Positions 32,810 through 43,730 of a stretch of DNA of 64,000 nt are shown in pieces. Where the stretch lies: assembly GCA_038501785.1 (NCBI GenBank), contig JBAMJR010000342.1, positions 62,001 to 126,000 on the forward strand, written 5' to 3'. Each line of letters starts with the position of its first letter. Within the stretch, counting starts at the first letter, position 1. Source of the stretch: Myoxocephalus aenaeus (Eukaryota > Chordata > Actinopteri > Perciformes > Cottidae). Made by a program: the position numbers and the translations under genes. Under the pieces are notes generated by a model. The model had not been told where the DNA came from, did no database searches, and saw only the letters and a list, made by a program, of their open reading frames with translations.

Positions 32810-32922
32810 ACAAATAGGCATTACATAATGACACAAAATCGAGTGAAGGGAAACGTAAGTTGTCGAATGTGATTGAGAATTGACACATGTAGCTTCAACC
32901 ATAACGAGAACCAGGAACTCTG

Positions 32923-32994
32923 GGTTCCATGGTGTAATGGTCAGCACTCTGGACTCTGAATCCAGTGATTCGAGTTCAAGTCTCGGTGGAACCT
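32923..32994 (+). tRNA. tRNA-Gln(CTG)
   Basis: C49 to T leaves a wobble pair; leader L1. Confidence 0.9.
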
Positions 32995-33262
32995 TGGTTA
33001 TGCAGAATGAAGGCCCCTGTCACGTTGTTCCCATGCTGGAATCGACCTCAATCGTGCTATGGAGATGCGCCCGATAATGCAAGTAGCCAAAACTATTTGG
33101 CGTCTACTTCAAAAGGCACAACTTTGATCATCCACTAGACATGTTTGCCGCACAGCAAAATGCCGATCCGAGACCACTTTGTTTCTGTAAGACATTAAAC
33201 CTTAATAGTTCAGCCAACATGTCGAGGCCATCAATTGACACACGACAACCAGCTCGTATGAA

Positions 33263-33334
33263 TGCATTGGCTGGGAATCGAACCCAGGTCAACTGCTTGG
33301 AAGGCAGCTATGCTAACCACTATACCACCAATGC
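33263..33334 (-). tRNA. tRNA-Gly(TCC)
   Basis: Consensus body; B trailer. Confidence 0.93.
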
Positions 33335-33448
33335 ACAAATAGGCATTACATAATGACACAAAATCGAGTGAAGGGAAACGTAAGTTGTCGAATGTAATTG
33401 AGAATTGACACATGTAGCTTCAACCATAACGACCACAAAGCCACTCTG

Positions 33449-33520
33449 GGTTCCATGGTGTAATGGTCAGCACTCTGGACTCTGAATCCAGTGATCCGAG
33501 TTCAAGTCTCGGTGGAACCT
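33449..33520 (+). tRNA. tRNA-Gln(CTG)
   Basis: Consensus body; leader L2. Confidence 0.94.
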
Positions 33521-33789
33521 TGGTTATGCAGAATGAAGGCCCCTGTCACGTTGTTCCCATGCTGGAATCAACGTCAATCGTGCTATGGAGATGCGTCCGA
33601 TATTGCAAGTAGCCAAAACTATTTGGTGTCTACTTCAAAAGGCACAACTTCGATCATCCACAAGCCATGTTTTGCTGCACAGCCACATGACAATCTGAGA
33701 CCACTTTGTTTCTGTAAGACATTAAACCTTAATAGTTCAGCCAACATGTCGAGGCCATCAATTGACACACGACAACCAGCTCGTATGAA

Positions 33790-33861
33790 TGCATTGGCTG
33801 GGAATCGAACCCAGGTCAACTGCTTGGAAGGCAGCTATGCTAACCACTCTACCACCAATGC
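33790..33861 (-). tRNA. tRNA-Gly(TCC), D-arm variant
   Basis: T13 to G. The trailer is an A/B hybrid: B next to the tRNA, A beyond about 33690. Confidence 0.87.
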
Positions 33862-33975
33862 ACAAATAGGCATTACATAATGACACAAAATCGAGTGAAG
33901 GGAAACGTAAGTTGTCGAATGTAATTGAGAATTGACACATGTAGCTTCAACCATAACGACCACAAAGCCACTCTG

Positions 33976-34047
33976 GGTTCCATGGTGTAATGGTCAGCAC
34001 TCTGGACTTTGAATCCAGTGATCCGAGTTCAAGTCTCGGTGGAACCT
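33976..34047 (+). tRNA. tRNA-Gln(TTG)
   Basis: Consensus body with TTG; leader L2. Confidence 0.93.
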
Positions 34048-34303
34048 TGGTTATGCAGAATGAAGGCCCCTGTCACGTTGTTCCCATGCTGGAATCGACC
34101 TCAATCGTGATATGGAGATGAGTCTGATACTGCAAGTAGCCAAAACTATTTGGTGTCTACTTCAAAAGGCACAACTTTGATCATCCACAAGCCATGTTTT
34201 GCCGCACAGCCACATGACAATCAGAGACCGTTTTGTTAACCCTTAAAAGTTCAGCAAACATGTCGAGGTCATCAATTGACACACTACAACCAGCTCGTAT
34301 GAA

Positions 34304-34375
34304 TGCATTGGCTGGGAATCGAACCCAGGTCAACTGCTTGGAAGGCAGCTATGCTAACCACTATACCACCAATGC
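34304..34375 (-). tRNA. tRNA-Gly(TCC)
   Basis: Consensus body; A trailer. Confidence 0.94.
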
Positions 34376-34488
34376 ACAAATAGGCATTACATAATGACAC
34401 AAAATCGAGTGAAGGGAAACGTAAGTTGTCGAATGTGATTGAGAATTGACACATGTAGCTTCAACCATAACGAGAACCAGGAACTCTG

Positions 34489-34560
34489 GGTTCCATGGTG
34501 TAATGGTCAGCACTCTGGACTCTGAATCCAGTGATCCGAGTTCAAGTCTCGGTGGAACCT
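34489..34560 (+). tRNA. tRNA-Gln(CTG)
   Basis: Consensus body; leader L1. Confidence 0.94.
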
Positions 34561-34829
34561 TGGTTATGCAGAATGAAGGCCCCTGTCACGTTGTTCCCAT
34601 GCTGGAATCGACCTCAATCGTGCTATGGAGATGCGTCCGATAATGCAAGTAGCCAAAACTATTTGGTGTCTACTTCAAAAGGCACAACTTTGATCATCCA
34701 CTAGACATGTTTTGCCGCACAGCAACATGCCGATCTGAGACCACTTTGTTTCTGTAAGACATTAAACCTTAATAGTTCAGCCAACATGTCGAGGCCATCA
34801 ATTGACACACGACAACCAGCTCGTATGAA

Positions 34830-34901
34830 TGCATTGGCTGGGAATCGAACCCAGGTCAACTGCTTGGAAGGCAGCTATGCTAACCACTCTACCACCAACG
34901 C
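34830..34901 (-). tRNA. tRNA-Gly(TCC), variant
   Basis: T13 to G, and A3 to G giving a wobble in the acceptor stem; B trailer. Confidence 0.85.
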
Positions 34902-35015
34902 ACAAATAGGCATTACATAATGACACAAAATCGAGTGAAGGGAAACGTAAGTTGTCGAATGTAATTGAGAATTGACACATGTAGCTTCAACCATAACGAC
35001 CACAAAGCCACTCTG

Positions 35016-35087
35016 GGTTCCATGGTGTAATGGTCAGCACTCTGGACTTTGAATCCAGTGATCCGAGTTCAAGTCTCGGTGGAACCT
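35016..35087 (+). tRNA. tRNA-Gln(TTG)
   Basis: Consensus body with TTG; leader L2. Confidence 0.93.
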
Positions 35088-35356
35088 TGGTTATGCAGAA
35101 TGAACGCCCCTGTCACGTTGTTCCCATGCTGGAATCGACCTCAATCGTGCTATGGAGATGCGTCCGATAATGCAAGTAGCCAAAACTATTTGGTGTCTAC
35201 TTCAAAAGGCACAACTTTGATCATCCACTAGACATGTTTTGCCGCACAGCAACATGCCGATCTGAGACCACTTTGTTTCTGTAAGACATTAAACCTTAAT
35301 AGTTCAGCCAACATGTCGAGGCCATCAATTGACACACGACAACCAGCTCGTATGAA

Positions 35357-35428
35357 TGCATTGGCTGGGAATCGAACCCAGGTCAACTGCTTGGAAGGCA
35401 GCTATGCTAACCACTCTACCACCAATGC
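35357..35428 (-). tRNA. tRNA-Gly(TCC), D-arm variant
   Basis: T13 to G; B trailer. Confidence 0.87.
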
Positions 35429-35542
35429 ACAAATAGGCATTACATAATGACACAAAATCGAGTGAAGGGAAACGTAAGTTGTCGAATGTAATTGAGAATT
35501 GACACATGTAGCTTCAACCATAACGACCACAAAGCCACTCTG

Positions 35543-35614
35543 GGTTCCATGGTGTAATGGTCAGCACTCTGGACTTTGAATCCAGTGATCCGAGTTCAAG
35601 TCTCGGTGGAACCT
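35543..35614 (+). tRNA. tRNA-Gln(TTG)
   Basis: Consensus body with TTG; leader L2. Confidence 0.93.
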
Positions 35615-35870
35615 TGGTTATGCAGAATGAAGGCCCCTGTCACGTTGTTCCCATGCTGGAATCGACCTCAATCGTGATATGGAGATGAGTCTGATACTGC
35701 AAGTAGCCAAAACTATTTGGTGTCTACTTCAAAAGGCACAACTTTGATCATCCACAAGCCATGTTTTGCCGCACAGCCACATGACAATCAGAGACCGTTT
35801 TGTTAACCCTTAAAAGTTCAGCAAACATGTCGAGGTCATCAATTGACACACTACAACCAGCTCGTATGAA

Positions 35871-35942
35871 TGCATTGGCTGGGAATCGAACCCAGGTCAA
35901 CTGCTTGGAAGGCAGCTATGCTAACCACTATACCACCAATGC
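35871..35942 (-). tRNA. tRNA-Gly(TCC)
   Basis: Consensus body; A trailer. Confidence 0.94.
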
Positions 35943-36055
35943 ACAAATAGGCATTACATAATGACACAAAATCGAGTGAAGGGAAACGTAAGTTGTCGAA
36001 TGTGATTGAGAATTGACACATGTAGCTTCAACCATAACGAGAACCAGGAACTCTG

Positions 36056-36127
36056 GGTTCCATGGTGTAATGGTCAGCACTCTGGACTCTGAATCCAGTG
36101 ATCCGAGTTCAAGTCTCGGTGGAACCT
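36056..36127 (+). tRNA. tRNA-Gln(CTG)
   Basis: Consensus body; leader L1. Confidence 0.94.
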
Positions 36128-36390
36128 TGGTTATGCAGAATGAAGGCCCCTGTCACGTTGTTCCCATGCTGGAATCGACCTCAATCGTGCTATGGAGATA
36201 CGTCCGATAATGCAAGTAGCCAAAACTATTTGGCGTCTACTTCAAAAGGCACAACTTTGATCATCCACTAGACATGTTTGCCGCAACATGCCGATCCGAG
36301 ACCACTTTGTTTCTGTAAGACATTAAACCTTAATAGTTCAGCCAACATGTCGAGGCCATCAATTGACACACGACAACCAGCTCGTATGAA

Positions 36391-36462
36391 TGCATTGGCT
36401 GGGAATCGAACCCAGGTCAACTGCTTGGAAGGCAGCTATGCTAACCACTATACCACCAATGC
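36391..36462 (-). tRNA. tRNA-Gly(TCC)
   Basis: Consensus body; B trailer with a small deletion near 36283. Confidence 0.93.
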
Positions 36463-36576
36463 ACAAATAGGCATTACATAATGACACAAAATCGAGTGAA
36501 GGGAAACGTAAGTTGTCGAATGTAATTGAGAATTGACACATGTAGCTTCAACCATAACGACCACAAAGCCACTCTG

Positions 36577-36648
36577 GGTTCCATGGTGTAATGGTCAGCA
36601 CTCTGGACTCTGAATCCAGTGATCCGAGTTCAAGTCTCGGTGGAACCT
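36577..36648 (+). tRNA. tRNA-Gln(CTG)
   Basis: Consensus body; leader L2. Confidence 0.94.
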
Positions 36649-36904
36649 TGGTTATGCAGAATGAAGGCCCCTGTCACGTTGTTCCCATGCTGGAATCGAC
36701 CTCAATCGTGCTATGGAGATGCGTCCGATAATGCAAGTAGCCAAAACTATTTGGTGTCTACTTCAAAAGGCACAACTTTGATCATCCACAAGCCATGTTT
36801 TGCCGCACAGCCACATGACAATCAGAGACCGTTTTGTTAACCCTTAAAAGTTCAGCAAACATGTCGAGGCCATCAATTGACACACGACAACCAGCTCGTA
36901 CGAA

Positions 36905-36976
36905 TGCATTGGCTGGGAATCCAACCCAGGTCAACTGCTTGGAAGGCAGCTATGCTAACCACTATACCACCAATGC
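36905..36976 (-). tRNA. tRNA-Gly(TCC), C56G
   Basis: C56 to G in the T loop/B box; probably inactive. A trailer. Confidence 0.72.
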
Positions 36977-37090
36977 ACAAATAGGCATTACATAATGACA
37001 CAAAATCGAGTGAAGGGAAACGTAAGTTGTCGAATGTAATTGAGAATTGACACATGTAGCTTCAACCATAACGACCACAAAGCCACTCTG

Positions 37091-37162
37091 GGTTCCATGG
37101 TGTAATGGTCAGCACTCTGGACTTTGAATCCAGTGATCCGAGTTCAAGTCTCGGTGGAACCT
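37091..37162 (+). tRNA. tRNA-Gln(TTG)
   Basis: Consensus body with TTG; leader L2. Confidence 0.93.
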
Positions 37163-37418
37163 TGGTTATGCAGAATGAAGGCCCCTGTCACGTTGTTCCC
37201 ATGCTGGAATCGACCTCAATCTTGATATGGAGATGAGTCTGATACTGCAAGTAGCCAAAACTATTTGGTGTCTACTTCAAAAGGCACAACTTTGATCATC
37301 CACAAGCCATGTTTTGCCGCACAGCCACATGACAATCAGAGACCGTTTTGTTAACCCTTAAAAGTTCAGCAAACATGTCGAGGTCATCAATTGACACACT
37401 ACAACCAGCTCGTATGAA

Positions 37419-37490
37419 TGCATTGGCTGGGAATCGAACCCAGGTCAACTGCTTGGAAGGCAGCTATGCTAACCACTATACCACCAATGC
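37419..37490 (-). tRNA. tRNA-Gly(TCC)
   Basis: Consensus body; A trailer. Confidence 0.94.
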
Positions 37491-37603
37491 ACAAATAGGC
37501 ATTACATAATGACACAAAATCGAGTGAAGGGAAACGTAAGTTGTCGAATGTGATTGAGAATTGACACATGTAGCTTCAACCATAACGAGAACCAGGAACT
37601 CTG

Positions 37604-37675
37604 GGTTCCATGGTGTAATGGTCAGCACTCTGGACTCTGAATCCAGTGATCCGAGTTCAAGTCTCGGTGGAACCT
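37604..37675 (+). tRNA. tRNA-Gln(CTG)
   Basis: Consensus body; leader L1. Confidence 0.94.
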
Positions 37676-37931
37676 TGGTTATGCAGAATGAAGGCCCCTG
37701 TCACGTTGTTCCCATGCTGGAATCGACCTCAATCGTGCTATGGAGATGCGTCCGATAATGCAAGTAGCCAAAACTATTTGGTGTCTACTTCAAAAGGCAC
37801 AACTTTGATCATCCACAAGCCATGTTTTGCCGCACAGCCACATGACAATCAGAGACCGTTTTGTTAACCCTTAAAAGTTCAGCAAACATGTCGAGGCCAT
37901 CAATTGACACACGACAACCAGCTCGTATGAA

Positions 37932-38003
37932 TGCATTGGCTGGGAATCGAACCCAGGTCAACTGCTTGGAAGGCAGCTATGCTAACCACTATACCACCAA
38001 TGC
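37932..38003 (-). tRNA. tRNA-Gly(TCC)
   Basis: Consensus body; A trailer. Confidence 0.94.
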
Positions 38004-38116
38004 ACAAATAGGCATTACATAATGACACAAAATCGAGTGAAGGGAAACGTAAGTTGTCGAATGTGATTGAGAATTGACACATGTAGCTTCAACCATAACG
38101 AGAACCAGGAACTCTG

Positions 38117-38188
38117 GGTTCCATGGTGTAATGGTCAGCACTCTGGAATTTGAATCCAGTGATCCGAGTTCAAGTCTCGGTGGAACCT
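38117..38188 (+). tRNA. tRNA-Gln(TTG), loop variant
   Basis: TTG anticodon with C32 to A. It has leader L1, unlike most TTG copies, which have L2. Confidence 0.88.
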
Positions 38189-38388
38189 TGGTTATGCAGA
38201 ATGAAGGCCCCTGTCACGTTGTTCCCATGCTGGAATCGACCTCAATCGTGATATGGAGATGAGTCTGATACTGCAAGTAGCCAAAACTATTTGGTGTCTA
38301 CTTCAAAAGGCACAACTTTGATCATCCACTAGACATGTTTTGCCGCACAGCAACATGCCGATCTGAGACCACTTTGTTTCTGTAAGAC

Positions 38389-38394
38389 AAAAAA
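38389..38394 (-). terminator. T6 run, possible Pol III terminator
   Basis: Six A on plus, where other B spacers read gacattaaacc. On minus this is a strong Pol III stop for the tRNA-Gly at 38458, and it is the only B-type unit seen with one. Confidence 0.5.
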
Positions 38395-38457
38395 CCTTAA
38401 TAGTTCAGCCAACATGTCGAGGCCATCAATTGACACACGACAACCAGCTCGTATGAA

Positions 38458-38529
38458 TGCATTGGCTGGGAATCGAACCCAGGTCAACTGCTTGGAAGGC
38501 AGCTATGCTAACCACTATACCACCAATGC
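38458..38529 (-). tRNA. tRNA-Gly(TCC)
   Basis: Consensus body; B trailer in which a new T6 run (minus strand, 38389-38394) lies 64 nt past the tRNA. Confidence 0.94.
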
Positions 38530-38642
38530 ACAAATAGGCATTACATAATGACACAAAATCGAGTGAAGGGAAACGTAAGTTGTAGAATGTGATTGAGAAT
38601 TGACACATGTAGCTTCAACCATAACGAGAACCAGGAACTCTG

Positions 38643-38714
38643 GGTTCCATGGTGTAATGGTCAGCACTCTGGACTCTGAATCCAGTGATCCGAGTTCAAG
38701 TCTCGGTGGAACCT
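38643..38714 (+). tRNA. tRNA-Gln(CTG)
   Basis: Consensus body; leader L1. Confidence 0.94.
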
Positions 38715-38970
38715 TGGTTATGCAGAATGAAGGCCCCTGTCACGTTGTTCCCATGCTGGAATCGACCTCAATCGTGATATGGAGATGAGTCTGATACTGC
38801 AAGTAGCCAAAACTATTTGGTGTCTACTTCAAAAGGCACAACTTTGATCATCCACAAGCCATGTTTTGCCGCACAGCCACATGACAATCAGAGACCGTTT
38901 TGTTAACCCTTAAAAGTTCAGCAAACATGTCGAGGTCATCAATTGACACACTACTACCAGCTCGTATGAA

Positions 38971-39042
38971 TGCATTGGCTGGGAATCGAACCCAGGTCAA
39001 CTGCTTGGAAGGCAGCTATGCTAACCACTATACCACCAATGC
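38971..39042 (-). tRNA. tRNA-Gly(TCC)
   Basis: Consensus body; A trailer. Confidence 0.94.
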
Positions 39043-39155
39043 ACAAATAGGCATTACATAATGACACAAAATCGAGTGAAGGGAAACGTAAGTTGTCGAA
39101 TGTGATTGAGAATTGACACATGTAGCTTCAACCATAACGAGAACCAGGAACTCTG

Positions 39156-39227
39156 GGTTCCATGGTGTAATGGTCAGCACTCTGGACTCTGAATCCAGTG
39201 ATCCGAGTTCAAGTCTCGGTGGAACCT
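39156..39227 (+). tRNA. tRNA-Gln(CTG)
   Basis: Consensus body; leader L1. Confidence 0.94.
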
Positions 39228-39483
39228 TGGTTATGCAGAATGAAGGCCCCTGTCACGTTGTTCCCATGCTGGAATCGACCTCAATCGTGTTATGGAGATG
39301 CGTCCGATAATGCAAGTAGCCAAAACTATTTGGTGTCTACTTCAAAAGGCACAACTTTGATCATCCACAAGCCATGTTTTGCCGCACAGCCACATGACAA
39401 TCAGAGACCGTTTTGTTAACCCTTAAAAGTTCAGCAAACATGTCGAGGCCATCAATTGACACACGACAACCAGCTCGTATGAA

Positions 39484-39555
39484 TGCATTGGCTGGGAATC
39501 GAACCCAGGTCAACTGCTTGGAAGGCAGCTATGCTAACCACTATACCACCAATGC
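39484..39555 (-). tRNA. tRNA-Gly(TCC)
   Basis: Consensus body; A trailer. Confidence 0.94.
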
Positions 39556-39668
39556 ACAAATAGGCATTACATAATGACACAAAATCGAGTGAAGGGAAAC
39601 GTAAGTTGTCGAATGTGATTGAGAATTGACACATGTAGCTTCAACCATAACGAGAACCAGGAACTCTG

Positions 39669-39740
39669 GGTTCCATGGTGTAATGGTCAGCACTCTGGAC
39701 TTTGAATCCAGTGATCCGAGTTCAAGTCTCGGTGGAACCT
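39669..39740 (+). tRNA. tRNA-Gln(TTG)
   Basis: Consensus body with TTG but leader L1, a recombinant arrangement. Confidence 0.93.
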
Positions 39741-39996
39741 TGGTTATGCAGAATGAAGGCCCCTGTCACGTTGTTCCCATGCTGGAATCGACCTCAATCG
39801 TGATATGGAGATGACTCTGTTAATGCAAGTAGCCAAAACTATTTGGTGTCTACTTCAAAAGGCACAACTTTGATCATCCACAAGCCATGTTTTGCCGCAC
39901 AGCCACATGACAATCAGAGACCGTTTTGTTAACCCTTAAAAGTTCAGCAAACATGTCGAGGTCATCAATTGACACACTACAACCAGCTCGTATGAA

Positions 39997-40068
39997 TGCA
40001 TTGGCTGGGAATCGAACCCAGGTCAACTGCTTGGAAGGCAGCTATGCTAACCACTATACCACCAATGC
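39997..40068 (-). tRNA. tRNA-Gly(TCC)
   Basis: Consensus body; A trailer. Confidence 0.94.
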
Positions 40069-40181
40069 ACAAATAGGCATTACATAATGACACAAAATCG
40101 AGTGAAGGGAAACGTAAGTTGTCGAATGTGATTGAGAATTGACACATGTAGCTTCAACCATAACGAGAACCAGGAACTCTG

Positions 40182-40253
40182 GGTTCCATGGTGTAATGGT
40201 CAGCACTCTGGACTCTGAATCCAGTGATCCGAGTTCAAGTCTCGGTGGAACCT
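40182..40253 (+). tRNA. tRNA-Gln(CTG)
   Basis: Consensus body; leader L1. Confidence 0.94.
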
Positions 40254-40509
40254 TGGTTATGCAGAATGAAGGCCCCTGTCACGTTGTTCCCATGCTGGAA
40301 TCGACCTCAATCGTGCTATGGAGATGCGTCCGATAATGCAAGTAGCCAAAACTATTTGGTGTCTACTTCAAAAGGCACAACTTTGATCATCCACAAGCCA
40401 TGTTTTGCCGCACAGCCACATGACAATCAGAGACCGTTTTGTTAACCCTTAAAAGTTCAGCAAACATGTCGAGGCCATCAATTGACACACGACAACCAGC
40501 TCGTACGAA

Positions 40510-40581
40510 TGCATTGGCTGGGAATCCAACCCAGGTCAACTGCTTGGAAGGCAGCTATGCTAACCACTATACCACCAATGC
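40510..40581 (-). tRNA. tRNA-Gly(TCC), C56G
   Basis: C56 to G in the T loop/B box; probably inactive. A trailer. Confidence 0.72.
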
Positions 40582-40695
40582 ACAAATAGGCATTACATAA
40601 TGACACAAAATCGAGTGAAGGGAAACGTAAGTTGTCGAATGTAATTGAGAATTGACACATGTAGCTTCAACCATAACGTCCACAAAGCCACTCTG

Positions 40696-40767
40696 GGTTC
40701 CATGGTGTAATGGTCAGCACTCTGGACTTTGAATCCAGTGATCCGAGTTCAAGTCTCGGTGGAACCT
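40696..40767 (+). tRNA. tRNA-Gln(TTG)
   Basis: Consensus body with TTG; leader L2 with one change. Confidence 0.93.
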
Positions 40768-41023
40768 TGGTTATGCAGAATGAAGGCCCCTGTCACGTTG
40801 TTCCCATGCTGGAATCGACCTCAATCGTGATATGGAGATAACTCTGATAATGCAAGTAGCCAAAACTATTTGGTGTCTACTTCAAAAGGCACAACTTTGA
40901 TCATCCACAAGCCATGTTTTGCCGCACAGCCACATGACAATCAGAGACCGTTTTGTTAACCCTTAAAAGTTAAGCAAACATGTCGAGGTCATCAATTGAC
41001 ACACTACAACCAGCTCGTATGAA

Positions 41024-41095
41024 TGCATTGGCTGGGAATCGAACCCAGGTCAACTGCTTGGAAGGCAGCTATGCTAACCACTATACCACCAATGC
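41024..41095 (-). tRNA. tRNA-Gly(TCC)
   Basis: Consensus body; A trailer. Confidence 0.94.
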
Positions 41096-41208
41096 ACAAA
41101 TAGGCATTACATAATGACACAAAATCGAGTGAAGGGAAACGTAAGTTGTCGAATGTGATTGAGAATTGACACATGTAGCTTCAACCATAACGAGAACCAG
41201 GAACTCTG

Positions 41209-41280
41209 GGTTCCATGGTGTAATGGTCAGCACTCTGGACTCTGAATCCAGTGATCCGAGTTCAAGTCTCGGTGGAACCT
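41209..41280 (+). tRNA. tRNA-Gln(CTG)
   Basis: Consensus body; leader L1. Confidence 0.94.
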
Positions 41281-41536
41281 TGGTTATGCAGAATGAAGGC
41301 CCCTGTCACGTTGTTCCCATGCTGGAATCGACCTCAATCGTGTTATGGAGATGCGTCCGATAATGCAAGTAGCCAAAACTATTTGGTGTCTACTTCAAAA
41401 GGCACAACTTTGATCATCCACAAGCCATGTTTTGCCGCACAGCCACATGACAATCAGAGACCGTTTTGTTAACCCTTAAAAGTTCAGCAAACATGTCGAG
41501 GTCATCAATTGACACACTACAACCAGCTCGTATGAA

Positions 41537-41608
41537 TGCATTGGCTGGGAATCGAACCCAGGTCAACTGCTTGGAAGGCAGCTATGCTAACCACTATACC
41601 ACCAATGC
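41537..41608 (-). tRNA. tRNA-Gly(TCC)
   Basis: Consensus body; A trailer. Confidence 0.94.
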
Positions 41609-41722
41609 ACAAATAGGCATTACATAATGACACAAAATCGAGTGAAGGGAAACGTAAGTTGTCGAATGTAATTGAGAATTGACACATGTAGCTTCAACCA
41701 TAACGACCACAAAGCCACTCTG

Positions 41723-41794
41723 GGTTCCATGGTGTAATGGTCAGCACTCTGGACTTTGAATCCAGTGATCCGAGTTCAAGTCTCGGTGGAACCT
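41723..41794 (+). tRNA. tRNA-Gln(TTG)
   Basis: Consensus body with TTG; leader L2. Confidence 0.93.
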
Positions 41795-42050
41795 TGGTTA
41801 TGCAGAATGAAGGCCCCTGTCACGTTGTTCCCATGCTGGAATCGACCTCAATCGTGATATGGAGATGACTCTGATAATGCAAGTAGCCAAAACTATTTGG
41901 TGTCTACTTCAAAAGGCACAACTTTGATCATCCACAAGCCATGTTTTGCCGCACAGCCACATGACAATCAGAGACCGTTTTGTTAACCCTTAAAAGTTAA
42001 GCAAACATGTCGAGGTCATCAATTGACACACTACAACCAGCTCGTATGAA

Positions 42051-42122
42051 TGCATTGGCTGGGAATCGAACCCAGGTCAACTGCTTGGAAGGCAGCTATG
42101 CTAACCACTATACCACCAATGC
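42051..42122 (-). tRNA. tRNA-Gly(TCC)
   Basis: Consensus body; A trailer. Confidence 0.94.
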
Positions 42123-42235
42123 ACAAATAGGCATTACATAATGACACAAAATCGAGTGAAGGGAAACGTAAGTTGTCGAATGTGATTGAGAATTGACACA
42201 TGTAGCTTCAACCATAACGAGAACCAGGAACTCTG

Positions 42236-42307
42236 GGTTCCATGGTGTAATGGTCAGCACTCTGGACTCTGAATCCAGTGATCCGAGTTCAAGTCTCGGT
42301 GGAACCT
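42236..42307 (+). tRNA. tRNA-Gln(CTG)
   Basis: Consensus body; leader L1. Confidence 0.94.
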
Positions 42308-42563
42308 TGGTTATGCAGAATGAAGGCCCCTGTCACGTTGTTCCCATGCTGGAATCGACCTCAATCGTGTTATGGAGATGCGTCCGATAATGCAAGTAGC
42401 CAAAACTATTTGGTGTCTACTTCAAAAGGCACAACTTTGATCATCCACAAGCCATGTTTTGCCGCACAGCCACATGACAATCAGAGACCGTTTTGTTAAC
42501 CCTTAAAAGTTCAGCAAACATGTCGAGGCCATCAATTGACACACGACAACCAGCTCGTATGAA

Positions 42564-42635
42564 TGCATTGGCTGGGAATCGAACCCAGGTCAACTGCTTG
42601 GAAGGCAGCTATGCTAACCACTATACCACCAATGC
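42564..42635 (-). tRNA. tRNA-Gly(TCC)
   Basis: Consensus body; A trailer. Confidence 0.94.
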
Positions 42636-42748
42636 ACAAATAGGCATTACATAATGACACAAAATCGAGTGAAGGGAAACGTAAGTTGTCGAATGTGATT
42701 GAGAATTGACACATGTAGCTTCAACCATAACGAGAACCAGGAACTCTG

Positions 42749-42773
42749 GGTTCCATGTTGTAATGGTCAGCAC
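42749..42773 (+). pseudogene. tRNA-Gln 5' part, split by hAT element
   Basis: Positions 1-25, ending in the first copy of the 8-bp target duplication GTCAGCAC (42766-42773). G10 is also changed to T (42758), an A-box hit. Leader L1. Confidence 0.93.
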
Positions 42774-42981
42774 CAGTGGCGGCTAGTGACATTTTTTTTT
42801 GGGGGGGCGCAGTTGGGCGGCGCGGTTTAAATAGCACTCCACAATGAGAAGAAAAGAGGTTTGGAGTAGAATATTCTAAAAAACAAAGCTTTATTTCAAG
42901 AAAACACAGTGCTCAACACTGTCCAATAACAACTATCAACAAACTGTAACTTTGGGCATGAGAGGTTCAGAGCAGAATGGT

Positions 42982-43131
42982 TTAAGAAACATTCAATGTG
43001 GTGGCCAGAGCAACTTCAGGGAATACATTGACGTAGCATTCAAACTGGGGGCCCTGCAGTAAGGTGGCACTGGTGAGGTGGTCTTTGAAGGCAAAGCGTT
43101 CCCTGGTGTGTCCAAGTATGGTGTCACAAAC
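42982..43131 (-). pseudogene. hAT transposase 3'-exon remnant
   Basis: On minus, an acceptor-like TCTGTAG precedes 43131, followed by 49 codons and TAA. The peptide holds RERFAFKDHL, then a Thr/Leu stretch and a FPEV motif. From memory this resembles a segment of hAT transposases of the type found with MYM-like zinc-finger proteins in fish; a protein search would decide. It cannot give an active enzyme because the catalytic middle part is absent. Confidence 0.5.
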
Positions 43132-43296
43132 CTACAGATAAATATATAGAGAGAGACAGAGACAGACAGATAAGTTGTGGGGAAATATCTACTACAAACA
43201 GGCTTCATACTACAGACAAAAAACTATGTTTTGTGTGTCTTGATGGCTCAGCAACATAGACAAAAGGCCAGGAGCCACCTTGATGGCTGTAGCTAT

Positions 43297-43297
<1 letters not shown>

Positions 43298-43331
<34 letters not shown>
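43298..43331. repeat. AC microsatellite, 17 units
   Basis: Uninterrupted AC dinucleotide, 34 bp, inside the hAT element and probably in the intron of the transposase remnant. Confidence 0.97.
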
Positions 43332-43334
<3 letters not shown>

Positions 43335-43559
43335 TTGGGGGTTGAATTGGTATTTTAGATAAAGTTATAGCCTGATATGATATCCACCCAAATCTAACAA
43401 TGTCCAACATGTGTTCTGCTGTGGGAAAGATAAAACATTAAACTCTAACAGGCATCTGCTGATTTTGACACTCACTTCTGCAGCAATCCTTCCAGCTCAT
43501 CTTCCTTCACAGCCGGCACTTCCTCGGCTGCTCAGAGCCACTGCACACTGAGCCTCCAG

Positions 43560-43730
43560 CTAGCAGCTCCGGTTAGCATGTAGCTTGGTGCATGTAGCTT
43601 CACTGCTTTGCTGCTGAATATTTAAATCCGGACGTTCGGGTCCCAACTCTTTCAGCCTCTTCTTGTCAACATCTGATCGTGGATTGAAAGGTGTTTCACG
43701 GAGAGATACCACAGAGTTTTCAGTCGCCAT
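43560..43730 (-). pseudogene. hAT transposase N-terminal remnant
   Basis: ATG at 43730-43728, 56 codons to TAG. The peptide contains KRLKELGPERPDLNIQQQ, which resembles from memory the N-terminal part of hAT/MYM-type transposases (a LGP-x3-PDL motif). After that it runs into unrelated sequence, as expected for an internal deletion. Family assignment is inference. Confidence 0.5.

Larger units (their letters stand above)
32767..42773. repeat. tRNA-Gly/tRNA-Gln tandem array, segment 2
   Basis: About 19.5 units between the first 3.3-kb insertion and the hAT element. It starts with the 5' half of a split tRNA-Gly and ends in the D arm of a split tRNA-Gln. It is richest in TTG-anticodon tRNA-Gln and contains an A/B hybrid spacer near 33690 and a shortened B spacer near 36283, where a few bases are missing in a CGCA-rich stretch. 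Confidence 0.96.
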
